Source: Paraburkholderia ginsengisoli NBRC 100965
GTDB taxonomy: Bacteria > Pseudomonadota > Gammaproteobacteria > Burkholderiales > Burkholderiaceae
Direction of reading: 5' to 3'
Assembly (NCBI RefSeq): GCF_000739735.1
Contig: NZ_BBJF01000006.1
Span: 1-64,000, forward strand
DNA: 64,000 nucleotides
The first letter of the stretch is position 1, and each line of letters starts with the position of its first letter. The position numbers and the translations under genes were made by a program. The notes beneath the pieces were generated by a model. That model was not told the origin of the DNA and ran no database searches. It worked only from the letters and a program-made list of their open reading frames with translations. This document shows, one piece after another, positions 54,417-62,398 of the stretch.

Positions 54417-54731
54417 TCAGAACGGCACGCGCTGACAGAGCAGAACCAGCGAGAACGCAGCCAGATTGGCGAGCGCGAGCCAGCCGAGCGCGCGCGCACC
54501 GCTGCGAAACATGAACGACGCGGACGCGACAGCGATCCACAGCGGCGGCACGAGCCACATCGTCACGTGGAATTTGCTGGCCGCCGTCAGGCCACCCGGC
54601 GACAGGCGCGCGAACAGCGCGCTCGCCGCGATTGCGAGGCCGAAACCGCCGACCACACCGGCGACGAACTTCGTCATCAGCGCGCGCTCGATTGAACCTG
54701 CGGCGCGCCGGCTGGCGGACGCGCGCGTCAT
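54417..54731 (-). CDS. Small membrane protein, DUF3649-like, iron locus
   Basis: Protein of 104 residues with three hydrophobic segments (KFVAGVVGGFGLAIAASALF, HVTMWLVPPLWIAVASASFM, LGWLALANLAAFSLVLLCQR). Its ATG overlaps the stop of the upstream DUF3325-like gene (ATGA, 54728-54731), so they are co-translated. DUF3649-type proteins are regular neighbours of PepSY and TonB receptor genes. The function is unknown. The longer open frame to 55061 overlaps the next gene and is not used. Confidence 0.8.
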   Translation of the reverse strand: MTRASASRRAAGSIERALMTKFVAGVVGGFGLAIAASALFARLSPGGLTAASKFHVTMWLVPPLWIAVASASFMFRSGARALGWLALANLAAFSLVLLCQRVPF

Positions 54732-55006
54732 CGAGCGGAGAGCCGCGCGCGACGACGTTCGAGCAGCGCGCCGATGAACGGGTACGCGGTCAGGCCCGCC
54801 ATCAACATCGTCACGACAACCGACAGCGACGTAGCCGGCTGCAACGCGCGAGCCGCGCAAACGAGCGAGAGTGCGATGCACGCCGTCGCCGCGAAACGCG
54901 CTGGCCTTGCCGGCAAAGGCGCGCGCAGCCAACGCTGGCTCGGCGCACCCACATAGAACAGCAATGCGCCGGCCAATGCCGACACGACGATCAAAACATT
55001 CCCCAT
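54728..55006 (-). CDS. Small membrane protein, DUF3325-like, iron locus
   Basis: Protein of 92 residues with a helix at the start (MGNVLIVVSALAGALLFYVG) and two more (FAATACIALSLVCAARALQP, LSVVVTMLMAGLTAYPFIGA), ending in an Arg-rich tail. First gene of the DUF3325, DUF3649, PepSY run; a Fur box lies 34 bp upstream. Family assignment rests on length, layout and gene context rather than a distinctive motif. Confidence 0.78.
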   Translation of the reverse strand: MGNVLIVVSALAGALLFYVGAPSQRWLRAPLPARPARFAATACIALSLVCAARALQPATSLSVVVTMLMAGLTAYPFIGALLERRRARLSAR

Positions 55007-55039
55007 ATTCTACGAAGCGGCGTGCGGCCCTAACCCACC

Positions 55040-55058
55040 AATGAGAATCGTTATCATA
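55040..55058. promoter_or_regulatory. Fur box upstream of the DUF3325/DUF3649/PepSY operon
   Basis: AATGAGAATCGTTATCATA is a near-perfect Fur site (GATAACGATTCTCATT on the minus strand), 34 bp before the first start codon. With the box at 50156-50174 it places the whole island under iron control. Confidence 0.88.
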
Positions 55059-55218
55059 CACGGAGGGTCGCTTTTTAGTCGGTCAAACCGCCCGCCGCGG
55101 TTCGTTCGGCACCAGGTGAACATCCGTCGTCACCTGCTGCCGGCATGTGCACGAACATCGAACTCGCACTCGATCGGGTGTTTCAACAGGAAGGCGGCCC
55201 CGGCTGCCTTCCTCGCCG

Positions 55219-56187
55219 TCATATCCGGCCAAACATCTCGCGGTTCAACGTGCGCCGTACGATCGGCGCCAGCGCGGCACCGAGACGCTCCCCCTGACGT
55301 TCGTCGATCAGACTCGTCAGAAGTTTGGAGAAGCGCGGCTCCTCGACACCCGACACGATGTATTGCCAGCGGTACGCATCCAGCAGCCCGGCGCGCACGT
55401 CGGCCTGCTCGTGCTCCGTGAAAGGCCGCCCCGCATTGGCCAGAAAGTACTCCGCATCGGCCGTGGCCTGCAATTGCAGCAAACCGTCGACAGCGCCGAT
55501 CAATTCGATCAGATCGTCGACCGCGCGATGACGCGCCATGTCGTCGAGCTTCGCATCGTCGCGAACCCATTCGAGCTCGTCGATGATCGCGTGCTGCGAC
55601 TCCTCCTTCCAGTGAAACAGGAACACGTCCTTGAATAGCGGGGACAGCGAGTCGTCGAGTTCCATGCTCTGCCGGTAATGCACTTGTGTCACGATCTCGA
55701 TGCAACAGGTCAGCGCGAGGATCGCCCACGTCGATTTGCCGAGCACGAAGTTCGCGACGTCGTCGGTCGGCGGCATGAAGCGATAGCCCGCCGGCATGTT
55801 TTCAGCGGCCAGCATTTCGATGCGGCGGAACAATTCCTGATGCTTAAGTTCCTCTTCGGTAAAACGCATTACCGCTTCAAGCGCAATCTGATCGCCGAGC
55901 GCGTGGTCGCGGCCGACTTCGAGCATCTTCGCGCCGACGAAGCGCTCGACCAGCCTGAACATGTTCGCGTAGGTGCGCCCTTGCACTTGCGACATCAAGC
56001 GTCGTTCGTCTTCGCTCAGAAACGGCAGCCGCGCCACCTCGGTCAATCCGTCGGGCAAAAACTTATGCGCGACATCGAAGCCGCGTGCGCGAATGACGTC
56101 GCGGTCGATATCCCAGCGAATACGGCGGGACACTTCAATACATTTTGCGTAACGTTGCGACGGCAATTCGGCCTGATGGATGTTCAT
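55219..56187 (-). CDS. Ferritin-like diiron protein (AurF-like oxygenase candidate)
   Basis: Mostly helical protein of 322 residues. Two ExxH-type motifs are visible: MRFTEEELKHQELFRRIEML and FHWKEESQHAIIDELEWVRD. These fit a four-helix-bundle diiron site, and the spacing and length resemble AurF-type N-oxygenases more than ferritin. No substrate can be named. The ATG at 56187 has GAGGAG upstream; the frame is open to 56283. It is followed upstream by an alpha/beta-hydrolase-LuxR regulator on the same strand (~190 bp), which may control it. Confidence 0.75.
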   Translation of the reverse strand: MNIHQAELPSQRYAKCIEVSRRIRWDIDRDVIRARGFDVAHKFLPDGLTEVARLPFLSEDERRLMSQVQGRTYANMFRLVERFVGAKMLEVGRDHALGDQIALEAVMRFTEEELKHQELFRRIEMLAAENMPAGYRFMPPTDDVANFVLGKSTWAILALTCCIEIVTQVHYRQSMELDDSLSPLFKDVFLFHWKEESQHAIIDELEWVRDDAKLDDMARHRAVDDLIELIGAVDGLLQLQATADAEYFLANAGRPFTEHEQADVRAGLLDAYRWQYIVSGVEEPRFSKLLTSLIDERQGERLGAALAPIVRRTLNREMFGRI

Positions 56188-56379
56188 ATCTGTCTCCTCG
56201 ATTGGAAAAGGGATTCGAGCGGTGCAGCACGCGTTCGCATGAGTCACCGTCTGGATCGAATTCTCCGCATCGAAGCGGCACACCGAATGAGGCGGTTGTC
56301 CCGGCCGGCACCCGGAATAACGCGGATCGATTCAAAAGAGCGGGACCTGTGTCCCGGATGCCGGTTAAACCGTCCGCAG

Positions 56380-57465
56380 TCACGCAGCCGGCGAATCGAA
56401 GCCGGCCTTGCGCGCCAGCACGATGGCTTGAGAGCGGTTCTCCACTTCGAGCTTCGCGAAGATACTCGTGATGTGATTGCGCACGGTCTTCTCGCTGAGC
56501 GCGAGACGCGCGGCGATCTGGGCGTTGTCGCGTCCGCCGGCAATCAATTCGACAATATCGCGCTCGCGCGGCGTCAGCGTGGCGAATACGGGATCAGCGG
56601 GCGCATTGGCCGACAGAAAGCCTCTTGTTTCGTCGCGCCATCGCAGCCACGCAGGTTCGGTGTCGAGCAACAGATGGTTCTCGCTTTCGAGCGGCACGAA
56701 ACGCGCATCCGGAATATGGCCTGCGAGCAAACGGCTTTCCTCGAACGGCACACGCGCGTCACCGCTCGCATGCAACACGAGGGTCGGGCACGCGACCCGA
56801 TCGAGCAGGTCGACGACGTCGATATCATTGAATACCCGCATGATGCGCGCGGCGTTGTGCGGCGTGGTGGTCATGCGTTCGAGTTCGTTGAACCAGCGAT
56901 GCTGTTCGGGCGTGCCGCCGGGTATGAACTGCGTCGTGAAGAATTGCCGGAACGCCGGATTCTGTTGTCCCCAGCCGAGTTCCGCGAGCTTGACGAGCGT
57001 CTCCGCCTCGTCGCGTACCGCGTCGCCGGCCTGCCGCTTGAGCTTGCCACGCGCGTAGCCGCCGTACAGGATCAACTGCGTGACACGCTCGGGATGCGCG
57101 ACCGCATAAGCTACCGCGATCGATGCGCCTTGCGAGATGCCGAGCAGTGCGAAGCGTTCGGCGCCGCTCGCGTCGATTACGGCTTCGAGATCACGCAGCC
57201 ACGCGTCGAAGGAGATATCCGCGACCTCGCGATCGGACAGTCCGCAAGCGCGCTGGTCGTAACGCACAAGCGTGTGCTTGCGACTCAACTCGGCAATCAG
57301 ATGACTCCAGACGGGGCTCGTCAGATCCAGTTCGAGATGACTCAGCCAGTTTGCGGCTTTGACAATCGCGGGTCCCGCGCCGGACTGTGCATAGGCGATG
57401 CGTACGCCGTCGCTACTGGTACAGAAGCGTATCTGCTGCCTGAGACTGGGCGGGCTGGCGGACAT
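56380..57465 (-). CDS. Alpha/beta-hydrolase domain fused to LuxR-type HTH regulator
   Basis: Protein of 361 residues. Residues ~10-280 form an alpha/beta-hydrolase: oxyanion/strand region TLVRYDQRACGLSD, nucleophile elbow LLGISQGASIA (Ser), acid in LVLHASGDARVP, His in ESENHLLLD. All three catalytic positions are filled. Residues ~295-361 are a LuxR HTH (LTPRERDIVELIAGG, NAQIAARLALSEKTVRNHIT, SIFAKLEVENRSQAIVLAR). The protein may sense or cleave an ester/lactone-like ligand and regulate transcription. The start MSASPPSLRQQIRF is the only good one. Confidence 0.9.
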   Translation of the reverse strand: MSASPPSLRQQIRFCTSSDGVRIAYAQSGAGPAIVKAANWLSHLELDLTSPVWSHLIAELSRKHTLVRYDQRACGLSDREVADISFDAWLRDLEAVIDASGAERFALLGISQGASIAVAYAVAHPERVTQLILYGGYARGKLKRQAGDAVRDEAETLVKLAELGWGQQNPAFRQFFTTQFIPGGTPEQHRWFNELERMTTTPHNAARIMRVFNDIDVVDLLDRVACPTLVLHASGDARVPFEESRLLAGHIPDARFVPLESENHLLLDTEPAWLRWRDETRGFLSANAPADPVFATLTPRERDIVELIAGGRDNAQIAARLALSEKTVRNHITSIFAKLEVENRSQAIVLARKAGFDSPAA

Positions 57466-57819
57466 GAAGTCAGCATGTAACCGATGACTTAAAAGCTGGC
57501 GGCTGCGGGACTTGAAATAGCGCGCACTGCAGGCCGACTTCCAACATAGGAAGGCGTGTTTGTGAAGTCAAGCGGGCGAGTTCCCAAGGCGGGACAGCAA
57601 ACGCAGAAACCATCAGCGATGGATTGAATCGTATATAGGCCGCTTATGCGAGAGAGCATTCGTCAATGCACTACCCAATACAAACACCGCGTGCAAACGT
57701 TGTCCCGCGGCATCTCACTTCATTCGTACTTAAACGCCACATGAGAAAAGGTAACAGTCACCCAATACATATTTGACAACATTACAATGACCTTTCTCTT
57801 AACAATTGGAAGGCACGCA
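57466..57819. promoter_or_regulatory. 354-bp AT-rich gap upstream of the small protein pair
   Basis: The gap is AT-rich from 57600 to 57815 and sits between divergent genes. A TTGACA (57773-57778) and a TACAAT (57783-57788) are present but too close together to form one promoter. No open frame with coding character was seen. Confidence 0.35.
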
Positions 57820-58071
57820 ATGGTTCTATTTCACCGCGGCGCGGCAATTCAAGCGTCGAGCGTCAGGCACGGCCACACCTTCGTCGCCCGTGCCTGCATT
57901 CTGAAAGAAGACGGCGAATCCACCTCGCTGGGTGACTTGGGTCAGTTCGCAAGCCCCGTGTGCGCCTACGAATTCGCCGTGCGCTGTGCGAGTGCTTTTG
58001 TCGACGGTCTGCCAATGCCCCGCTGCCCGTTCGGCCAATCATCCACCGTTGACAAAGCGGTACATAGCTAG
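57820..58071 (+). CDS. Small protein of unknown function 1
   Basis: Protein of 83 residues. The ATG at 57820 has GGAAGG at a normal distance; the frame goes back to 57787. The sequence (HGHTFVARACILKEDGESTS, YEFAVRCASAFVDGLP) looks like a small alpha/beta fold without signal peptide or membrane helix. I do not recognise a family. It may be co-transcribed with the next gene, 38 bp downstream. Confidence 0.65.
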   Translation: MVLFHRGAAIQASSVRHGHTFVARACILKEDGESTSLGDLGQFASPVCAYEFAVRCASAFVDGLPMPRCPFGQSSTVDKAVHS

Positions 58072-58109
58072 CCGTCGGTCAAACAGCAACGCGACGCAAA
58101 GGAGACGCA

Positions 58110-58364
58110 ATGTACAAACCCGTACTAAGCCGCTTTCAATACACCCGTCGGCACGGCAAGCGACGCACTTATGACATCACGGTGAACCTCGTGCAAAAGG
58201 CCTCCGGTGTTTGCACATACGCGGCATGGGTGCATTTCGAAGCCGAATTCAAGGGTTCGGGATTGATGCTGCCACTCGTCGCCAATACACCCGACGCCGC
58301 AGTACGCGAAGCACAGATGCGTATTCAGGAGGACATCGACAATCTGATCGGGATTGTCGAGTAA
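58110..58364 (+). CDS. Small protein of unknown function 2
   Basis: Protein of 84 residues with an excellent AAGGAG ribosome site before the ATG. Basic start (SRFQYTRRHGKRRTYDITVN) and an acidic end (MRIQEDIDNLIGIVE). The charge pattern suggests a nucleic-acid or protein-binding role, but no family is recognised. It follows the previous small gene by 38 bp on the same strand. Confidence 0.7.
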   Translation: MYKPVLSRFQYTRRHGKRRTYDITVNLVQKASGVCTYAAWVHFEAEFKGSGLMLPLVANTPDAAVREAQMRIQEDIDNLIGIVE

Positions 58365-58620
58365 AGAATCGCAGTGTTGGCGCCACGCGCATCGACACCC
58401 ATATGCGTGGCCTCCACGAGGTTTATACCCGCAGGTCTTCGTAAAACGCACCGAAGTGCCGTGTCGGATGGACCAGTTGTATTTCGGGTATCCATAGACC
58501 CGCGTCCGGACATCAATCGAAATCACCGAGATCGCCCGCCTTGTAAATCGCGGGCGGAAAATCGCTGACGCGGTCTCGCCGACCGCCTGACACCGCCGCC
58601 GAACGCTTTTCCCCACCCGC

Positions 58621-59391
58621 TCAACGACGCGTCGACGCCGTCGCCTGCGCTGTCTGCGCGCGCTGCAGCCATTCGCGATTGTGCTCCCTCGCGTGGCGCG
58701 GCCAGTGCCTCGCGTCCTGAACGATTTCCGCATACAACTCGTCCGCTCGCCGACGATCCGCCGCGTCCGGTTGCACTGCCAGCCAGTCCGCGAACAGGCA
58801 GCGCGGAGCCACGTCGCTCGCGCAGGTCAAAGCCTGCTCGAACGCCGCGCGCGTCCCCGGCGCGCCGAGTGCGGCGAGCGTGCGCGCATACAACAGCGCC
58901 GGCTCTCCCTGATTGCGGGCCTGCGGATTGGCGGCGAACAGGCTCGACAAAGTGGCGTCGGCGGCGGTGTAGTTGCCCAGCGCAAACTGCGCGCGAGCGA
59001 GGCCGTGCAGCAGTGCGGGGTCGTTGGCGAATGGGCCGTTCGCGGCGGCCTGATAATGCTCGAGCGCTTCGCCGGGATTGCCGGCTGCCAGCAACGCATC
59101 GCCGAGCCGCAGACGGTGCTGGACCGTGGGCGCGCGGTCGAACTGAGCGCGCGCCTCGCGTACCGCGCGATTGGGATCGACGAACTGCGTGAGGGCCTGC
59201 GTCGCCGCCCGTGCGCCAGGCGACTGGCGCAAGCTCGGCAGATAGATCGCGAAGAGGTACACGAGGCTGCCCAGCATCGGGAAGGCGAACAGGATGAAAA
59301 GCCAGTACAGGCCCTGTCCGCTGCGCACCGCGTGTACGGCGAAGTAGATCGCGACAATGACGTGAAGACCGATTCCGAAAAAATATCGCAT
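58621..59391 (-). CDS. Membrane-anchored TPR protein
   Basis: Protein of 256 residues. Two hydrophobic segments at the N-terminus (FFGIGLHVIVAIYFAVHAVR, LYWLFILFAFPMLGSLVYLF) are followed by tetratricopeptide-like helices (RLRLGDALLAAGNPGEALEH, LLHGLARAQFALGNYTAADA, LLYARTLAALGAPGTRAAFE). It is probably an inner-membrane protein whose TPRs face one compartment as a scaffold. The partner is unknown. It is divergent from the next TPR gene by 206 bp. Confidence 0.82.
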   Translation of the reverse strand: MRYFFGIGLHVIVAIYFAVHAVRSGQGLYWLFILFAFPMLGSLVYLFAIYLPSLRQSPGARAATQALTQFVDPNRAVREARAQFDRAPTVQHRLRLGDALLAAGNPGEALEHYQAAANGPFANDPALLHGLARAQFALGNYTAADATLSSLFAANPQARNQGEPALLYARTLAALGAPGTRAAFEQALTCASDVAPRCLFADWLAVQPDAADRRRADELYAEIVQDARHWPRHAREHNREWLQRAQTAQATASTRR

Positions 59392-59597
59392 GTTTATTCA
59401 ACCTTCGAGCCGATGAGAGCACCTGCCGGAAATGGCCGCGCTGATTCTTTATCGGCAAGTTTATTACAGCGGAATGCTCACGCGACATTTCACTGCGTCG
59501 ACAGGTCAACGCATTCATTGTTGATGGATCGACTTTGAGCCAATTGCTTTCTAGAATAGCGACGGCATCAGCCTAACTCACGATAAAAGATCAGCGC

Positions 59598-60788
59598 ATG
59601 TGGTTCAGAACGATAAAGAACGCCGATAGATCATCCATTCAACCGCTCTCGGTTATGGCGCGACTTGCATACTGGACCATTGGCAGGCGCACCGGCGTTT
59701 CGAGCGGCACGAATAGCGCATCACTGCTCCGTATCGGCGCACTGTCGCTATTGTTTTCGCTGGGCGGATGCGGCCAATCCGTTCCGGAGGAACTCAAACC
59801 CGCGGTCGATCACTACCATCTGGGCACAGTTGCCGCGAGCGATCTGACCGCTGCGGATACCTCGCGCGCACTGTCCCAGTTGGGCCGGGACGCCTGCAAT
59901 CGCGACGCAATGAACACCCTGGCGGTGCGGCTCGAACGTACCGGTTACCGGCGGGAAGCGGCGAACGCGCTGACGCAGTTCGTCGACCGGTGCGGGCGTA
60001 TGGACGGCTTTCTGAGTGCGGCGGCGAACGACCTGATGGCGGTCAGCGACTATCACGCCGCAGTTGGCGTCGCGGACCGTCTCGTACAAACCGACGGCAT
60101 CAATCCGCAGTACTACTTCCTGCGCGGCCAGGCGAGAGAAGGCGCGCACGACTATGAAAGCGCGCTCGCGGACTACATGCAAACCATCGCGCTGGTGCCG
60201 GATGTGTCGCATATCACGAGCAATCTGTTCATTCGCTCCGCTGACATGCACGCCAAAGCGGGACGCTATTGCGAGGCGATCAGCATGATTCACATGTGGA
60301 CATCGGCCGAACCCGGACGCGCGAACAATCCGCAGGCCAACCGGCAGATCGCCGACTATGCGGCGCACCAGTCCTGCCCGTCGTCGTACGCGTCGGGCGA
60401 CGACAGCTTCGCGCGCGAGGCCGGTAAGACGATCCGCGTGAAGGCGCTCGTCAACGGCGTGAGCGGGACATTCATCGTCGATACGGGGGCGAGCTACGTG
60501 TTGTTGACGCGCACGTTCGCACAACGCGCGCACGTGCCGGTCGACAACGCGCGGAAGATTCAACTGATGACAGCGAACGGCCAGCGGGCCGGATTGTTGA
60601 CGCAGGCTTCGTCGGTCAATGTCGGCCACGCCAGCGCGGACCGCATCGTACTGACTGTGGACGAGCGCACTGGTTCGCCGCTCGGCAATGGCATCGACGG
60701 TTTGCTGGGACAGTCGTTCCTGTCCCGATTCCAGACCGAGTTCACGCCGACCCACTGGTCCATCCGGCCGACCGGATTAAAAGGTTAA
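59598..60788 (+). CDS. TPR lipoprotein with retropepsin-like aspartyl protease domain
   Basis: Protein of 396 residues. A hydrophobic segment ends in a lipobox (LSLLFSLGGCGQS), so it is likely a lipoprotein. TPR-like helices cover ~75-235 (AANALTQFVDRCGRMDGFLS, YYFLRGQAREGAHDYESALA). The C-terminal ~130 residues are a clan-AA aspartyl protease: GTFIVDTGASYVLLTR holds the catalytic DTG, and GNGIDGLLGQSFLSRF is the typical end. One DTG per chain means it would act as a dimer. The start is uncertain; ATG 59598 or 59655 both precede the anchor. Confidence 0.88.
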   Translation: MWFRTIKNADRSSIQPLSVMARLAYWTIGRRTGVSSGTNSASLLRIGALSLLFSLGGCGQSVPEELKPAVDHYHLGTVAASDLTAADTSRALSQLGRDACNRDAMNTLAVRLERTGYRREAANALTQFVDRCGRMDGFLSAAANDLMAVSDYHAAVGVADRLVQTDGINPQYYFLRGQAREGAHDYESALADYMQTIALVPDVSHITSNLFIRSADMHAKAGRYCEAISMIHMWTSAEPGRANNPQANRQIADYAAHQSCPSSYASGDDSFAREAGKTIRVKALVNGVSGTFIVDTGASYVLLTRTFAQRAHVPVDNARKIQLMTANGQRAGLLTQASSVNVGHASADRIVLTVDERTGSPLGNGIDGLLGQSFLSRFQTEFTPTHWSIRPTGLKG

Positions 60789-60871
60789 TAGCCGGTCAGA
60801 ACCGCGAACGTGTTCCCGGCACGACCGTCATCTGGCGCACCAGGACCAGGCGTGAGCATCGACTCGGCGAA

Positions 60872-62236
60872 TCAATGCGTTCCGGAGCGAAGCAACGTTT
60901 CCTCTGCCGACACCGGCCGCTCCTGAGCCTCCCTGCCGGCAGGCCGCAATGCGTCGATGTCGCTGCCCGCCGATTGCCGGTCGAGCACCGCGCGCGCCTT
61001 GTTCATATCGAGCGCCCCTTCCCAGCGCGCGACCACGATAGTCGCAACGCCATTGCCGATCAGATTCGTCACCGCGCGCGCCTCGTTGAGAAAGCGGTCG
61101 ACACCCAGCAATAGCACGAGTCCGGACACCGGAATCTTGTGCATGCTGGCAAGCGTCGCGGCTAGCGCCACGAAGCCCGCTCCGGCCACACCCGCCGAGC
61201 CTTTGGAGGTGAGCAGCAGCACGCCGAGCAATAGCAATTGATCCCAGATCGTCAGGTGGATATTCATCGCCTGAGCGACGAACATCGCCGCCATCGTCAG
61301 ATAGATCGCGGTGCCGTCGGCATTGAAGGTATAGCCGGTCGGCAACACCATTCCGACCACCGGCCGCGAACAGCCGAGCTTTTCCATCTTGATGAGCATC
61401 TGCGGCAGTACGGCCTCGGTCGACGCAGTGCCGAGCGTGATAAAGATCTCATCCTTGATATAGCGAAGGTACTTCCACAACGACAGTCCGCACAATCGCA
61501 TCACGAGTCCGAGCACGCCGACCACGAAGAAGATCGACGTGAGATACAGGCAAAGCATCAACTGACCGAACGATGCCAGCGTGCCGATCCCGTACTTCGC
61601 GATCGTAAACGCCATTCCGCCGAATGCGCCGATCGGCGCCACGTACATCACGATCCGCACCACGCCGAACATGCCTTGCAGGAACATGTCGAGCATATCG
61701 ACGAATGGCGCGGTGCGCGGCCCCAGCTTCGCGAGAGAAATGGCGAGAAGCACCGAGAAGAAGATGATGGGCAGAATTTCGCCGTTCGCAAATGCGCCGA
61801 CAATGCTGTTCGGCACGATGCTCATGAAGAAATCCAGCATGCCGTGCTGCTGGGCCGCGTGGGTGTAGCTGGCAATCGACGAACTGTCGATATGCGCGGG
61901 GTCGATGTTCATCCCGCTGCCGGGCCGTATCACATCGACGATCACGAGGCCGATCATCAGCGCGATCGTCGACGCCACCTCGAAGTAAAGCACCGCCTTC
62001 ACGCCCACTCGACCCGCCTCATGCAGATCGTTCATCCGCGCAATGCCGACCACGACCGACGCGAAGATGATCGGCGCAAGGAGCATTCTGATCAGTTTGA
62101 TGAACAGGTCGCCGAGCGGCTTCAACTGCGAACCGATATCGGGGTAGAAGTGTCCGACGAGGATGCCGGCCACAATGCCGATCAGTACCTGTACATAGAG
62201 TCTGCTGAGATATTTTCCGATCTTTGAAACCCGCAT
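60872..62236 (-). CDS. dctA: C4-dicarboxylate:H+ symporter
   Basis: Inner-membrane dicarboxylate/amino-acid:cation symporter of 454 residues. The N-terminus MRVSKIGKYLSRLYVQVLIG and the motifs FITLGTASTEAVLPQMLIKM and GYTFNADGTAIYLTMAAMFV are typical of DctA. It imports succinate, fumarate, malate and sometimes tartrate. It follows the D-tartrate dehydratase gene on the same strand by 162 bp, so it likely supplies tartrate or takes up its dicarboxylate products. An intervening hairpin (62356-62378) lacks a T tract. Confidence 0.92.
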   Translation of the reverse strand: MRVSKIGKYLSRLYVQVLIGIVAGILVGHFYPDIGSQLKPLGDLFIKLIRMLLAPIIFASVVVGIARMNDLHEAGRVGVKAVLYFEVASTIALMIGLVIVDVIRPGSGMNIDPAHIDSSSIASYTHAAQQHGMLDFFMSIVPNSIVGAFANGEILPIIFFSVLLAISLAKLGPRTAPFVDMLDMFLQGMFGVVRIVMYVAPIGAFGGMAFTIAKYGIGTLASFGQLMLCLYLTSIFFVVGVLGLVMRLCGLSLWKYLRYIKDEIFITLGTASTEAVLPQMLIKMEKLGCSRPVVGMVLPTGYTFNADGTAIYLTMAAMFVAQAMNIHLTIWDQLLLLGVLLLTSKGSAGVAGAGFVALAATLASMHKIPVSGLVLLLGVDRFLNEARAVTNLIGNGVATIVVARWEGALDMNKARAVLDRQSAGSDIDALRPAGREAQERPVSAEETLLRSGTH

Positions 62237-62398
62237 GTCTGTCTCCTATGCGTGGCGTCTTCATGAGAGTTCGGACCGGCATTCGCAACAGCGCCTACCG
62301 CTGCCGCGAATACGGCCGGATTTCGCCTGCATTCTTTTTATGTTTTCCAAGCGCTGCGCCGACCTTTCAGATCGGCGCTTAAAACTCGCCGCTTAATC

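Noticed and set aside
58533..58556. Hairpin CGCCCGC/GCGGGCG as terminator of the small protein pair
   Set aside because: No T tract follows on either strand, so it does not meet the criteria for an intrinsic terminator.
62356..62378. Hairpin between tarD and dctA as a terminator
   Set aside because: The stem is good, but neither strand has a following T run; it may be only a stabilising mRNA structure.
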